Part shown: positions 52,076-60,268 of the stretch, piece by piece
Layout of the letters: the number at the start of each line of letters is the position of its first letter
Numbering within the stretch: the first letter of the stretch is position 1
Source of the DNA: Bacteroidia bacterium
GTDB lineage: Bacteria > Bacteroidota > Bacteroidia > Chitinophagales > Chitinophagaceae
DNA: 64,000 nt
Assembly: GCA_030429205.1 (NCBI GenBank)
Contig: JAUICZ010000001.1
Span: 1,912,806 to 1,976,805 of the forward strand
Direction: 5' to 3'
The notes under the pieces: model-generated
The model's database searches: none
What the model saw: the letters and a program-made list of their open reading frames with translations, nothing else
What the model was told of the DNA's origin: nothing
Program-made: the position numbers and the translations under genes

Positions 52076-52930
52076 ATGAGGACATTTAGCAACCAAGAAG
52101 TTGAAAGTTACTACGACCAAACAGAGATCCATTATCGTCGGTTTTGGAAATTAGATAAGATCATGTCTTTGCACTATGGTGTTTGGGACGCGAGTACCAA
52201 AAGCCTGGCAGAAGCAATGCTGAATACCAATAAGCAATTGATGCTTAGAGCAGGTATTCAGAAAGAGCATCATGTGTTAGATGCTGGTTGTGGTGTAGGC
52301 GGCTCTTCTATTTACATGGCAAAACATGTAGGGTGTAAAGCAACAGGCATTACACTGAGTAAGAAACAAACCGTTACTGCGGCAAACTATGCGGCTCGTG
52401 AAGGTGTCAGTGATTTGGTAGACTTTCAACAACAGGATTATACGAATACAAACTTTCCTGACGGGAGTTTTGATATAGCCTGGGGTCTGGAGAGTACTTC
52501 TACCGCTACAAGCAAGCCGGCCCTTTTTAAAGAAATGCACAGGGTGCTTAAACCCGGCGGTAAGTTTATAGTTGGCGATTTCTATAAAACCAGAGATTAT
52601 GGTATTGAAGAAGATGCTGATATGCAGATGATGTTGAACGGGTGGGCAATAGCGGACATTGGTACATTAGATCAGTTTCTGAAAGATGGTGAAGAGGCAG
52701 GCTTTACATTGGTGAGTATACAGGACTATACCAAAGACATTAAAAGATCTGTGAACGTGATGTACTATGCTTACCTGGCAGGTGGATGGTACAGCCGGTT
52801 GTACAATTTCCTGAATAAGAATACAAGACCGTTTGCCAGAGACCATTACAAAACTGCAAAGGCACAATACAAGGCATATAAAAAAGGATTGTGGTGTTAC
52901 CACCATATGGTATTCCAGAAAAATAAATAA
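52076..52930 (+). CDS. SAM-dependent methyltransferase, tandem copy 1
   Basis: The 284-residue protein has motif I HVLDAGCGVGGSSIYMA, motif II ATGITLSKKQTVTAA, motif III QQQDYTNTNFPDGSFD and MHRVLKPGGKFIVGDF. It is of the type acting on lipids, quinols or small amines (cyclopropane-synthase/tocopherol-methyltransferase-like), followed by a C-terminal part ending YKAYKKGLWCYHHMVF. The substrate is unknown. The next gene, 14 bases later, encodes a close paralogue of the same length, so the pair arose by tandem duplication and is probably co-transcribed. Confidence 0.88.
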   Translation: MRTFSNQEVESYYDQTEIHYRRFWKLDKIMSLHYGVWDASTKSLAEAMLNTNKQLMLRAGIQKEHHVLDAGCGVGGSSIYMAKHVGCKATGITLSKKQTVTAANYAAREGVSDLVDFQQQDYTNTNFPDGSFDIAWGLESTSTATSKPALFKEMHRVLKPGGKFIVGDFYKTRDYGIEEDADMQMMLNGWAIADIGTLDQFLKDGEEAGFTLVSIQDYTKDIKRSVNVMYYAYLAGGWYSRLYNFLNKNTRPFARDHYKTAKAQYKAYKKGLWCYHHMVFQKNK

Positions 52931-52944
52931 AACCCGTACAAGTA

Positions 52945-53796
52945 ATGAAGACCTTTACTAATAAGGAAGTTGAGAATTATTACGACGAGACAGAGGTGCA
53001 TTATCGCCAGTTCTGGAAACTCGATAAGAATATGGGTTTGCACTATGGTATATGGGATGCCACTACTAAAAACCTTTCTGAAGCAGTAATAAATGGTAAT
53101 AAATTATTACAGCAACTGGGTGGGATAAAAAAAGAACACTACGTGCTGGACGCTGGTTGTGGTGTTGGTGGATCGTCTATATACCTTGCAAAAAATATAG
53201 GTTGCAGAGCAACAGGTATTACACTCAGCAAAAAGCAAACCATTACTGCTACAGAATATGCAAAGCGAGAAGGTATAAGCGATCTTGTAGATTTTCAACA
53301 GCAAGATTATACAAATACAGATTTTCCTGATAACACTTTTGATGTAGCGTGGGCTATAGAAAGTATGACAACAGCTACAAGCAAGGCAGCCTTTTTTAAA
53401 GAGATGTGCAGGGTGTTAAAGCCGGGTGGTAAGCTAGTTGTAGCCGATTTTTTTAAAACGCGCTCTTTTGATATTGAAGAAGACAGAGATATGCTAACGA
53501 TGTTCAACGGTTGGGCAATAGCAGATATACAAACTGTTGATGAGTTTCAGGCAGATGGTGAGCAGAATGGGTTTAAATTGGCAGGCAAGGTAGATCATAC
53601 ACAAGCAGTAAAGAAATCTGTAAATGCTTTGTACTACGCTTACCTGGCAGGTGCATGGTACAGTAAACTTTACAACTTCTTCAATAAAGACACTCATCCT
53701 TTCGCGCGTGATCATTATAAAACAGCGTTGGCGCAGTACAAGTCGTACAAGAAAGGTTTGTGGTGCTACTACCATGTAGCGTTCGAGAAAAAGTAG
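52945..53796 (+). CDS. SAM-dependent methyltransferase, tandem copy 2
   Basis: The 283-residue protein is aligned end to end with the preceding one and is about two-thirds identical by eye. Shared blocks include HYRxFWKLDK, LDAGCGVGGSSIY, QQQDYTNT, PFARDHYKTA and KKGLWCYYH. Differences cluster around residues 45-65 and 195-215, the region likely to line the substrate pocket (IQTVDEFQADGEQNGFKL against IGTLDQFLKDGEEAGFTL). This suggests related but possibly different substrates. It ends exactly where the convergent putative kinase-like gene ends (no gap). Confidence 0.88.
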   Translation: MKTFTNKEVENYYDETEVHYRQFWKLDKNMGLHYGIWDATTKNLSEAVINGNKLLQQLGGIKKEHYVLDAGCGVGGSSIYLAKNIGCRATGITLSKKQTITATEYAKREGISDLVDFQQQDYTNTDFPDNTFDVAWAIESMTTATSKAAFFKEMCRVLKPGGKLVVADFFKTRSFDIEEDRDMLTMFNGWAIADIQTVDEFQADGEQNGFKLAGKVDHTQAVKKSVNALYYAYLAGAWYSKLYNFFNKDTHPFARDHYKTALAQYKSYKKGLWCYYHVAFEKK

Positions 53797-54831
53797 TTAC
53801 AGTATGGCAATACTGCGGCGAAGAATAGCGCCCATTGAGTCGCACTTAAGAAACCCGTCATCTTTATAATGTTCTGCCAATTCTTCTCTTAGCTGCATCA
53901 TTTTTTCAGGTAGAGATATTGTGTCTTGCTCCATTACCGTTAGCAATGCGTTTAAACGAATATGTGCAGATTTGCTTCGACGTGCGATGAGTGTACGCTC
54001 CTCTTTTTGATATTGCTCTATGTTCTCTAACGTAAGGTGTTGTTGTACCAATCTTACCAGAGGGTAGTTTTCTTTATAAAACTGTGGTAGGTACAAGGTC
54101 TTTTTTCCTTCGTAAGATTGTTGGTCAAAGTCTATGGCTTTAATGCGGAACTGTATTTCTTCAAAATCCGGAGTGATATCAAACACGTAATTGTAAGAGC
54201 GCATATCGCCCAGCAAGCGAACAAAAGAACGTTCGTTAAATTTCACAAGCTCTTTAGCTATTCTTACTTTGTTGTATTCTTTATTTTTTAAAAAATTGTC
54301 AATGAATATATCTCCGGGTACACCCGCAATATGTTCCTCCAATAAGGTTTTATTATCTACAAAGTAGTTGATACGTGAAGGGGAGAGTATATGTTCTAGC
54401 TCCAGCCCGTAAATGCGAGATGCATCAGCCTTTTTGATGTAGAAGTAATCGTAGTTATCGTTCAGGTTGTTTACTATCTTAATACGGAAGGGATTAGAAT
54501 TGCCAAAAGTGCAGTACTCAATACGGTCGATGTGTAAGTGCTTATGCACCGCACCATAACCTTCGGTTCTTAATATCGAATACATGTTTTTCAACCCTTC
54601 GTGTATGCGATGGGTGTTGTTAGGGTTGTATATGGCAGTTAGCCAAAGTGTATCATTACCTTCTTTGTCTAAAGAAGGTATGCCTGTGTCGTACTGTGTC
54701 AGTTCATAATAGCTGATAGGCAAATCTATCTCTCTGGCATTATGCAACAGATAGTTTGCCAGCTGCTCATTTACCGGGTAGTTCTTTTTCTTCTTTGATA
54801 TTTTTTGTTGTCCTGATTGCTCGCCGTACAT
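53797..54831 (-). CDS. putative divergent kinase-fold protein
   Basis: The 344-residue soluble protein has no family name I recognise, but several elements occur in the order of the kinase/aminoglycoside-phosphotransferase fold: a beta-3-like Lys in YFYIKKAD (133/134), a Glu in the next helix (GLELEHILS), a hinge-like LLEEHIAGVPGD (163-174), a catalytic-loop-like LGDMRSYN (Asp209, Asn214; canonical HGDxxxxN) and a metal-loop-like AIDFDQQ (Asp234). The first His of the catalytic loop is Leu. ATP-dependent activity is therefore plausible but unproven. The Lys-rich N-terminus is probably disordered. It is convergent with the methyltransferase pair and divergent from a small unknown gene. Confidence 0.6.
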   Translation of the reverse strand: MYGEQSGQQKISKKKKNYPVNEQLANYLLHNAREIDLPISYYELTQYDTGIPSLDKEGNDTLWLTAIYNPNNTHRIHEGLKNMYSILRTEGYGAVHKHLHIDRIEYCTFGNSNPFRIKIVNNLNDNYDYFYIKKADASRIYGLELEHILSPSRINYFVDNKTLLEEHIAGVPGDIFIDNFLKNKEYNKVRIAKELVKFNERSFVRLLGDMRSYNYVFDITPDFEEIQFRIKAIDFDQQSYEGKKTLYLPQFYKENYPLVRLVQQHLTLENIEQYQKEERTLIARRSKSAHIRLNALLTVMEQDTISLPEKMMQLREELAEHYKDDGFLKCDSMGAILRRSIAIL

Positions 54832-54877
54832 AGTAGATCTAAAATAAGTAGTTTTAAACGGTGTAAAAAGAAAAATT

Positions 54878-55375
54878 ATGTTGGATGAAAAAAGTGCTGA
54901 TCCCGCATCTAGGTATTTGATCGTTCATGGTGTATTGTCAGGTAAGATGATTTCTGCTATTAAAGGCAGCTGTATTAAGCTGCATAAGGACAAAGGGCTT
55001 GAACCCGAATTATATGAAAAGTTTATTGATTGGCAGCCTGGTAATAATGAACTATTACTTATGACCCTTTATGCTTACGCTGATGTGCGGTTACCTGTAA
55101 GTTATGATGTGTTGTTTAACCTTAATAATGTTTCTCAATATGAAAACGTCAATTGTATAATACTTCAGAGTGTGTTTAATGGCTGGTTCCCGATTGATAA
55201 AATTGAACATGGACACAAACATGCCTGTGTAACAAAGTTCGCACATATTCCGCAACTTATCCAACAAGCCGCCATAATTGAAAATGTAACCGACTTGAAT
55301 AATAGCGAAACAAAGTTGGGGTTATGCAGCGCAAATGACTTCCCGCATATTGTAGCTGAACTGCAAAATAAGTGA
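54878..55375 (+). CDS. protein of unknown function
   Basis: The 165-residue soluble protein has no signal peptide or membrane segment. Visible segments are YLIVHGVLSGKMISAIKGSCIKL, NELLLMTLYAYADVRLPVSYDVLFNL and IPQLIQQAAIIENV; two Cys are in SCIKL and NCIIL. No family is recognised. It starts 46 bases from the divergent putative kinase gene, so the two may share regulation, and converges on a sugar transporter gene with 23 bases between ends. Confidence 0.6.
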   Translation: MLDEKSADPASRYLIVHGVLSGKMISAIKGSCIKLHKDKGLEPELYEKFIDWQPGNNELLLMTLYAYADVRLPVSYDVLFNLNNVSQYENVNCIILQSVFNGWFPIDKIEHGHKHACVTKFAHIPQLIQQAAIIENVTDLNNSETKLGLCSANDFPHIVAELQNK

Positions 55376-55398
55376 CGTTTCCTTTGCTTATGGCAGTA

Positions 55399-56667
55399 CT
55401 ACTGCTCCTCTTTTTTATAACCTATCAAATGTCCTTTGGTCGCAAAGAAAAGTATATACAGGTAGCATGGTATCATTATCCAGAAAGATTGTTGCAGGTC
55501 GCCTGAGCTTTTACTCAAGCTACCATATATCAAAGGGATAATCGCGCCGCCTGCAATACCCATAATGAGCAATGCCGAGCCGATTTTTGTATGCCCGCCA
55601 AGCCCTTTAATAGACATGGGCCATATGGCAGGCCACATGATGGCATGGGTAAAGCCAAGTAACGACAGTAGTAATACTGATACTTTACCTAAGGATAATA
55701 ATACACCGGTAATTAGTACTAAGCTGGCTATAAGGCATATCCTCAACAGCTTTTCTTGAGACATGTATTTGGGTGTAAGTACCACCCCCATTAAATAGCC
55801 TGCTACCATAAAGAATAATGTTAATGATGTGAGGTATTTGGCATACTCTGTAGGTACATCTAAAAACTGTCCATACCTGATGATGTAATCACCCGCTAAG
55901 ACTTCAACACCTACATAGGCAAATATGGCGAGTGCACCTAAAAACAGGTAAGTATAACTGCTTAAAGGTCTGCGTTTTTCATTTTCTTTAGTCTCATTTT
56001 CTTCGTCTTTAATATTGGGTAGAGGCGAAAGGCGAATAAATATTGCTACCAGCACCAAAACAACAGTAAGTATAATGTATGGTGAGATAATTCTTTGTGC
56101 TAGTGTATCTAATATCTCGTTTTTTTGAACTGCTGAAATATCTCCTGCAAGTTGCTCATTTAGTTTGTCTACATTCTTTAGTAGGATACCTCCTAGTATA
56201 ATCGGTATTAAAAAGCCGGCAGCCTTATTAGCAATACCCATAATACTGATACGCTTTGCAGCACTTTCAATAGGGCCTATAATAGTAACATATGGGTTGG
56301 ATGCGGCTTGTAATATGGTTAACCCCAGCCCCTGAACGAATAAACCTGTTAAAAAGTAATTGTAGTTACGCTGTTGTGCTGCAGGTATAAATATTAAGCA
56401 ACCAATAGCCATGACGATCAACCCTAACCCCATACCATTTTTAAAACCTGTCTTCTTTAGGATGATAGAAGATGGGATAGCCATTACAAAGTATGAGATG
56501 AAGAATGCAAACGTAACCAAGGATGCTTGTTCATCATCCAGCTGGCACGTAGTTTTTAAATAGGGGATGAGTGTGCCATTCAGCCAGGTAATAAAACCAA
56601 ATATGAAAAAAAGTGTGCCTATTAGAAATATAGATACACCATAAGATTTATCGCGATTGTTAGCCAT
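55399..56667 (-). CDS. FucP/GluP-type MFS sugar:proton symporter
   Basis: The 422-residue protein has about twelve membrane helices and the fucose/glucose/galactose permease (FHS) family signatures: FFIFGFITWLNGTLIPYLK in helix 1 and GLGLTILQAASNPYVTIIGP before the middle loop, followed by the charged loop NEKRRPLSS. FucP-type carriers import fucose, glucose, galactose or N-acetyl sugars with protons. The sugar cannot be told here because no catabolic gene is adjacent. It is a stand-alone gene. Confidence 0.9.
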   Translation of the reverse strand: MANNRDKSYGVSIFLIGTLFFIFGFITWLNGTLIPYLKTTCQLDDEQASLVTFAFFISYFVMAIPSSIILKKTGFKNGMGLGLIVMAIGCLIFIPAAQQRNYNYFLTGLFVQGLGLTILQAASNPYVTIIGPIESAAKRISIMGIANKAAGFLIPIILGGILLKNVDKLNEQLAGDISAVQKNEILDTLAQRIISPYIILTVVLVLVAIFIRLSPLPNIKDEENETKENEKRRPLSSYTYLFLGALAIFAYVGVEVLAGDYIIRYGQFLDVPTEYAKYLTSLTLFFMVAGYLMGVVLTPKYMSQEKLLRICLIASLVLITGVLLSLGKVSVLLLSLLGFTHAIMWPAIWPMSIKGLGGHTKIGSALLIMGIAGGAIIPLIYGSLSKSSGDLQQSFWIMIPCYLYILFFATKGHLIGYKKEEQ

Positions 56668-56740
56668 GAGTAATTATTGAGTGCTAACAACTAAAATACA
56701 TTAATTGATGAAATACTATAGAAAGGACTTTAAAAAGAAA

Positions 56741-56764
56741 CCCCTCGGCTTTTTGACCGAGGGG
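56741..56764 (-). terminator. intrinsic terminator of the DUF6600-like gene
   Basis: An 8-bp stem cccctcgg/ccgagggg with an 8-base loop lies 6 bases beyond the stop at 56771. Read on the minus strand it is followed by TTTCTTTTTAAAG. Confidence 0.8.
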
Positions 56765-56770
56765 CTATTC

Positions 56771-58027
56771 TCACCTTCTACCTCTGCTTGCACTACTTCC
56801 TGACCCTCTACTATTACTACTTCTGCTGCTACTTCTTTGTGCAGATGATGATCTGCTTGTCTGCGGTCTGGATTGTGTAGCTCTCGTTCTTTGCGTAGGC
56901 CTTGTTTGAGTTCTGGCCCTTTGTGTATTTCTATTCGCTTGTGTCCTGTTATATGTTGGTCTGCTTTGCGTATTGCTTCTTTGTGCAGGTTGGCTTCTTG
57001 TCGGTTGCCTGTTGGTCTGCCATGATTGCTGTCTGCGGTCTGTTATTTTACGTTGCTGTTGTGGCTGACGCGAAGCCTGTGTATTACGTTGTGTGTTTGC
57101 GCGTGGTTTATTATATGTTAGCCTGCTTTGTGTTACCGCACGTTGTTGTGTAGGCCTGTTTGTACTAGGTGTCGCAACTCTGCGAGGTGCACTTGCTGTG
57201 TTTCTGGTTGCCCCGCCCGGTCTGCCGGTTCTCACGTTAGATCTGGTAGCCACACGTTGCGGACGCTCATTATTACGTTGACGAAAATTCGGGTTGTATA
57301 CACTCAATGTGTTTCCCCGTACCTGAGACCGACCTGGTTTTAATCCGCTGCGAACACCGTATGTTCTTACAGGGCGACCTGTAGCTTGTTGTACACTTGC
57401 TCTTCTGGGGCCTGCCACATATCTGCGGTTGCCACGTACATAAGTATTATTAATTACCGTTGTACGGTTGATAATTGTGGTGTTATACTGTGCGCCTCTC
57501 CAGTATCTTTGAAAACGATTACTATATATATGGCGCTGAGGTATAAATACCCACCAGTCGTTGCTACAATACGATCTTGGACCAATGGCAATATTTACAT
57601 TAATACCGGGTGCTAAAGGTGCCCAGCCGTAATAGCCACCACCGTTTCGCCAGCTTACCCATGCAGGTCCCCATGTGTTACCGGGTACCCATATCCAACC
57701 ATAATAGTCGTCATAAGTCCAACGGCCATAGTGGAACGGTGCCCAGCCCCATGAGTAATCAGATACCCAGGTATTGCCATAATCAGTCATTACCCAATGA
57801 CCGTTTGAGTAATAAGGTCTGAAGTTTGAGCCTACGTTGTTAGGTACCCAACAATATCCATGTTGTCCATAGTTTATCCATTGTCCGTATGGTTGCAGGT
57901 TGTTGTAAAACATCTGAAACGATACTGACACGTTGGGCTGTGCATTAGCCTTCTTGATAGGAGCGCCTAATATTATTAATGCACTCATCAGTACTGCTAT
58001 TCCTGTAAATTTTATTAACCTGCTCAT
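56771..58027 (-). CDS. secreted DUF6600-like protein with Arg/Gln/Ser-rich tail
   Basis: The 418-residue protein has a signal peptide (KKANAQ end). Residues about 35-165 contain Trp/Gly/Tyr-rich repeats of the DUF6600 / WxxGxW type: YGQWINYGQHGYCWVP, GHWVMTDYGNTWVSDYSWGWAPFHYGRW, YGWIWVPGNTWGPAWVSWR, YYGWAPLAPG. From about 220 the chain is low-complexity and strongly basic (Arg, Gln, Thr, Ser, Pro, ending SSASRGRR). The first part probably forms a beta-rich envelope domain; the tail should bind polyanions such as DNA, teichoic or LPS phosphates. Function unknown. It is divergent from the first copy of the duplicated secreted gene. Confidence 0.8.
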   Translation of the reverse strand: MSRLIKFTGIAVLMSALIILGAPIKKANAQPNVSVSFQMFYNNLQPYGQWINYGQHGYCWVPNNVGSNFRPYYSNGHWVMTDYGNTWVSDYSWGWAPFHYGRWTYDDYYGWIWVPGNTWGPAWVSWRNGGGYYGWAPLAPGINVNIAIGPRSYCSNDWWVFIPQRHIYSNRFQRYWRGAQYNTTIINRTTVINNTYVRGNRRYVAGPRRASVQQATGRPVRTYGVRSGLKPGRSQVRGNTLSVYNPNFRQRNNERPQRVATRSNVRTGRPGGATRNTASAPRRVATPSTNRPTQQRAVTQSRLTYNKPRANTQRNTQASRQPQQQRKITDRRQQSWQTNRQPTRSQPAQRSNTQSRPTYNRTQANRNTQRARTQTRPTQRTRATQSRPQTSRSSSAQRSSSRSSNSRGSGSSASRGRR

Positions 58028-58367
58028 AATCGTATGTTTTGGTACATACTAACCTATCCAAATACAATTCCGAATTATCACAAAGGACTGTTAAGGCGTT
58101 GAGTTTTAGATAGTTTTCACAAATGAGCGATTTAACAATAGGAGCGTGTATTTGTTAAGAATTTTCTCGGTAAGTGTTTAAGTGGTTGATTTCTAGCGTG
58201 TTGTGTTACTTTGTTTGTTAACGAGTTGTTAGCTGGTTGCAAATCGGCGGTTAACAAGAGCTGTTTTTTTGCCTGAGGCGGGTCGTGGTTGCATCTTTGT
58301 ATTGTCAATAACGACAAACAGAAAAACAACAAACAATTAAATCAAACAACAAACAAAAACAACAATT
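58028..58367. other. intergenic region upstream of duplicated gene copy 1
   Basis: This 340-base gap holds an inverted repeat (TTGTTAAC at 58215-58222, GTTAACAA at 58250-58257), a promoter (58268-58299) and a leader free of G from 58322 to the start codon. I see no gene or structured RNA in 58028-58200. Confidence 0.6.
58268..58299 (+). promoter_or_regulatory. promoter of duplicated gene, copy 1
   Basis: TTTG (58268-58271), 20 bases, then CATCTTTG (58292-58299), close to the Bacteroidota TTTG-N(17-23)-TAnnTTTG form with C for T in the first place. The same element and spacing occur before copy 2. Confidence 0.65.
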
Positions 58368-58928
58368 ATGAAAAAGATCATCGCAATCGCAGCATTAGCA
58401 ACTCTAGGTTTCACAGCAAACGCACAAAACCAGGCTAACCAATCATCTTCAGCTTCTCAAACTACTAACTTAGTATTGAGTAATGCTATCGAGATCACAT
58501 TCACAGGTAACAGCAGCGCAACAGGAGCAGATGTAAACATTCCATTCACATCAGTTAACGATTACGCCAACGGTGTTGAATCAAGCGCACAAGAGTTGAA
58601 AGTACGTTCAAATAAAAACTTTACAGTAGCTGTTAAGTCAAACGCGGCTAACTTCACATACACTGGTAATACTACACCTGCACCAACAATGCCTGTAGAG
58701 AATGTATTAGCAGTAAAAGTAACAGCCAACGGAACAGGTGGGTCAATCGCTAGTCCTTTTTCAGCAACAAACTATGCTACATTGAAGAGCTCTAGCCAGG
58801 ATTTGATCAGTGCGGGTACACGTGGTGGTAACCAAACCTTCAGTGTAAAGTATAAAGCTACCCCTGGTTTTGCATATCCAGCAGGTACCTATGCAGTAGA
58901 TGTGGTTTACACAGCTACCCAACAATAA
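58368..58928 (+). CDS. small secreted beta-rich protein, copy 1 of identical pair
   Basis: The 186-residue protein has a signal peptide ending in ANAQ (about residue 20), then a Ser/Thr/Asn-rich chain: SQTTNLVLSNAIEITFTG near the start and TFSVKYKATPGFAYPAGTYAVDVVYTATQQ-like strands at the end. The pattern resembles secreted single-domain beta-sandwich proteins (WxL, DUF4402 or spore-coat-U-like pilins); the low-cysteine, small-residue composition suits a surface layer or fibre subunit. I cannot name a family with certainty. The protein is identical to that at 60269-60829. A promoter and an unstructured leader suggest high expression. Confidence 0.8.
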   Translation: MKKIIAIAALATLGFTANAQNQANQSSSASQTTNLVLSNAIEITFTGNSSATGADVNIPFTSVNDYANGVESSAQELKVRSNKNFTVAVKSNAANFTYTGNTTPAPTMPVENVLAVKVTANGTGGSIASPFSATNYATLKSSSQDLISAGTRGGNQTFSVKYKATPGFAYPAGTYAVDVVYTATQQ

Positions 58929-58953
58929 GAAATGTCTCTCTCGTTGTAATATT

Positions 58954-58987
58954 AAAAAGGAGCCCCGTAAGGCTCCTTTTTTTGTTT
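58954..58987 (+). terminator. intrinsic terminator of duplicated gene, copy 1
   Basis: An 11-bp stem aaaaaggagcc/ggctccttttt with a 6-base loop and T-run. It also lies at the end of the convergent nucleoid-associated protein gene. Confidence 0.85.
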
Positions 58988-60033
58988 TATGTTTCTTCGT
59001 CGAAGTATATTTTATAATAGTGCTTGCCTACCGCCTCATCATATCCCTTTTCTATTAAATCTCTGTCTCCGTGTACATATACATGGAAGTTCTTGTCCAG
59101 CTTAATAACGCTTTTAAACACGCGAGCCGATTTCTTTACCGCAGAACCGGAAATCGAAAAGCTACTACCTAGCTCCATCTCGTGCTCTTGTTCATAGTCT
59201 TGTTTATATCCGCTGAAGGATTTGATCAACTCTGGATCTTCAAATACATCATGAGCAAAGGCCTGTTCATTAAATTCACTGTTCTCTTTAAAGAATTTGA
59301 TTGACTTGTTTAGAAGGTCTACTTGCTGTGCTTTGGTTACCTCATATTCTTCCGGTATTTGTTTGGTAATAAAATCTTTGGTAGCCGTCAGGTATTCTGC
59401 AGTGTGGTGGTATTCGTCAGACTTGCCTTTTACTTTCAAAAACTTGTCTATCCAGTAGATGGCATCATTTTTTTTATTGGTTTTGTCTATTATAGATACT
59501 GTGTACTGATCTCCTAGGTTATATATAATACAGCCCTTGTCTATCTTTTCCATTTGTATGCCTTCCTGTATGTTTATTTCATATCCGGAAAAGCTTTTGT
59601 CGAATTTGAAGAAAAGGTCTCTGTTCTCTGTTTTAAATATACCGATAGCATCAGTAGTCTCCCCATCTATATATACATCCGTTAGGTATACGACATGAAA
59701 TTCTCCGCTTTTGATATTAGGAGAGTCTGATATCTCAAACAAGTGTTTAGCTGCACTAATAGAGTTGGTCAGTAATGATGACGGATCTTCAAAAACAGAC
59801 CTAGAGAAATGCATGACAGCATTTAAGTTGATATTACTCTCGTGATAAAATTCATAATATTCTTCAATATCTCTAAAAGGATGAGTGAAGTGTTGCTTCA
59901 GTTGCTCGTTTAATTCTTCGTCCTTTATGTCTATTGGTTGCTCAGCGTAGAAGAATTGATCGTCTGTATGTTTATTGCCCACATAGTGGGTAACCATCTG
60001 TTCTAGTTGTGCCTCAGAAAAGTCTGCTCTCAA
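58987..60033 (-). CDS. nucleoid-associated protein (NdpA/YejK family)
   Basis: The 348-residue protein matches the 37-kDa nucleoid-associated family: SISAAKHLFEISDSPNIKSGEFHVVYLTDVYIDGE early, FKTENRDLFF, GCIIYNLG in the centre and a C-terminal basic segment (AVKKSARVFKSVIKLDKNFHVYVHG). E. coli YejK/NdpA binds nucleoid DNA; the role is still unclear. Translation appears to start at TTG 60033: no ATG or GTG is available before the stop at 60058-60060, and a -7 element at 60053-60060 sits 19 bases upstream of that TTG. The gene is enclosed by the two direct repeats. Confidence 0.85.
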   Translation of the reverse strand: MRADFSEAQLEQMVTHYVGNKHTDDQFFYAEQPIDIKDEELNEQLKQHFTHPFRDIEEYYEFYHESNINLNAVMHFSRSVFEDPSSLLTNSISAAKHLFEISDSPNIKSGEFHVVYLTDVYIDGETTDAIGIFKTENRDLFFKFDKSFSGYEINIQEGIQMEKIDKGCIIYNLGDQYTVSIIDKTNKKNDAIYWIDKFLKVKGKSDEYHHTAEYLTATKDFITKQIPEEYEVTKAQQVDLLNKSIKFFKENSEFNEQAFAHDVFEDPELIKSFSGYKQDYEQEHEMELGSSFSISGSAVKKSARVFKSVIKLDKNFHVYVHGDRDLIEKGYDEAVGKHYYKIYFDEET

Positions 60034-60052
60034 TGTTAACGGTTTTAGGACG

Positions 60053-60060
60053 CAAATCTA
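60053..60060 (-). promoter_or_regulatory. putative -7 element of the nucleoid-associated protein gene
   Basis: On the minus strand this is TAGATTTG (TAnnTTTG), 19 bases before the TTG start at 60033. It supports that unusual start codon. Confidence 0.5.
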
Positions 60061-60171
60061 ATAGAAATATGCGGCAAGTTTATAATGTATTGATATTCAT
60101 TTGTTTATGTTGTTTTGTTTGTTAATGAGTTGTTAGCGGGTTGCAAACCCGCGGTTAACAAAGGCTGTTTT

Positions 60172-60203
60172 TTTGCCTGAGGCGGGTTGTGGTTGCATCT
60201 TTG
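60172..60203 (+). promoter_or_regulatory. promoter of duplicated gene, copy 2
   Basis: TTTG (60172-60175), 20 bases, CATCTTTG (60196-60203); same form as copy 1. Confidence 0.65.
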
Positions 60204-60268
60204 TATTGTCAATAACGACAAACAGAAAAACAAACAATTAAATCAAACAACAAACAAAAACAACAATT

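Larger units (their letters stand above)
58210..58989 (+). repeat. direct repeat copy 1 (promoter, gene and terminator)
   Basis: About 780 bases recur at 60114-60890. The coding parts differ by 8 synonymous bases only; the upstream parts by about 7 substitutions and one 3-base indel. The repeat ends in the terminator T-run and the following TTTGTTTTA. Confidence 0.92.

Noticed and set aside
50148-53796. Methyltransferases and PAP2/GroES-like genes as one lipid-modification cluster
   Set aside because: The genes are on different strands with separate promoters and lack a shared pathway enzyme, so a common cluster is not supported.
58316-58367. Short A/C-rich units (AAACAAC) resembling a small repeat array
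   Set aside because: Units are 6-10 bases with no spacers of constant length; this is an A/C-rich leader, not a CRISPR array.
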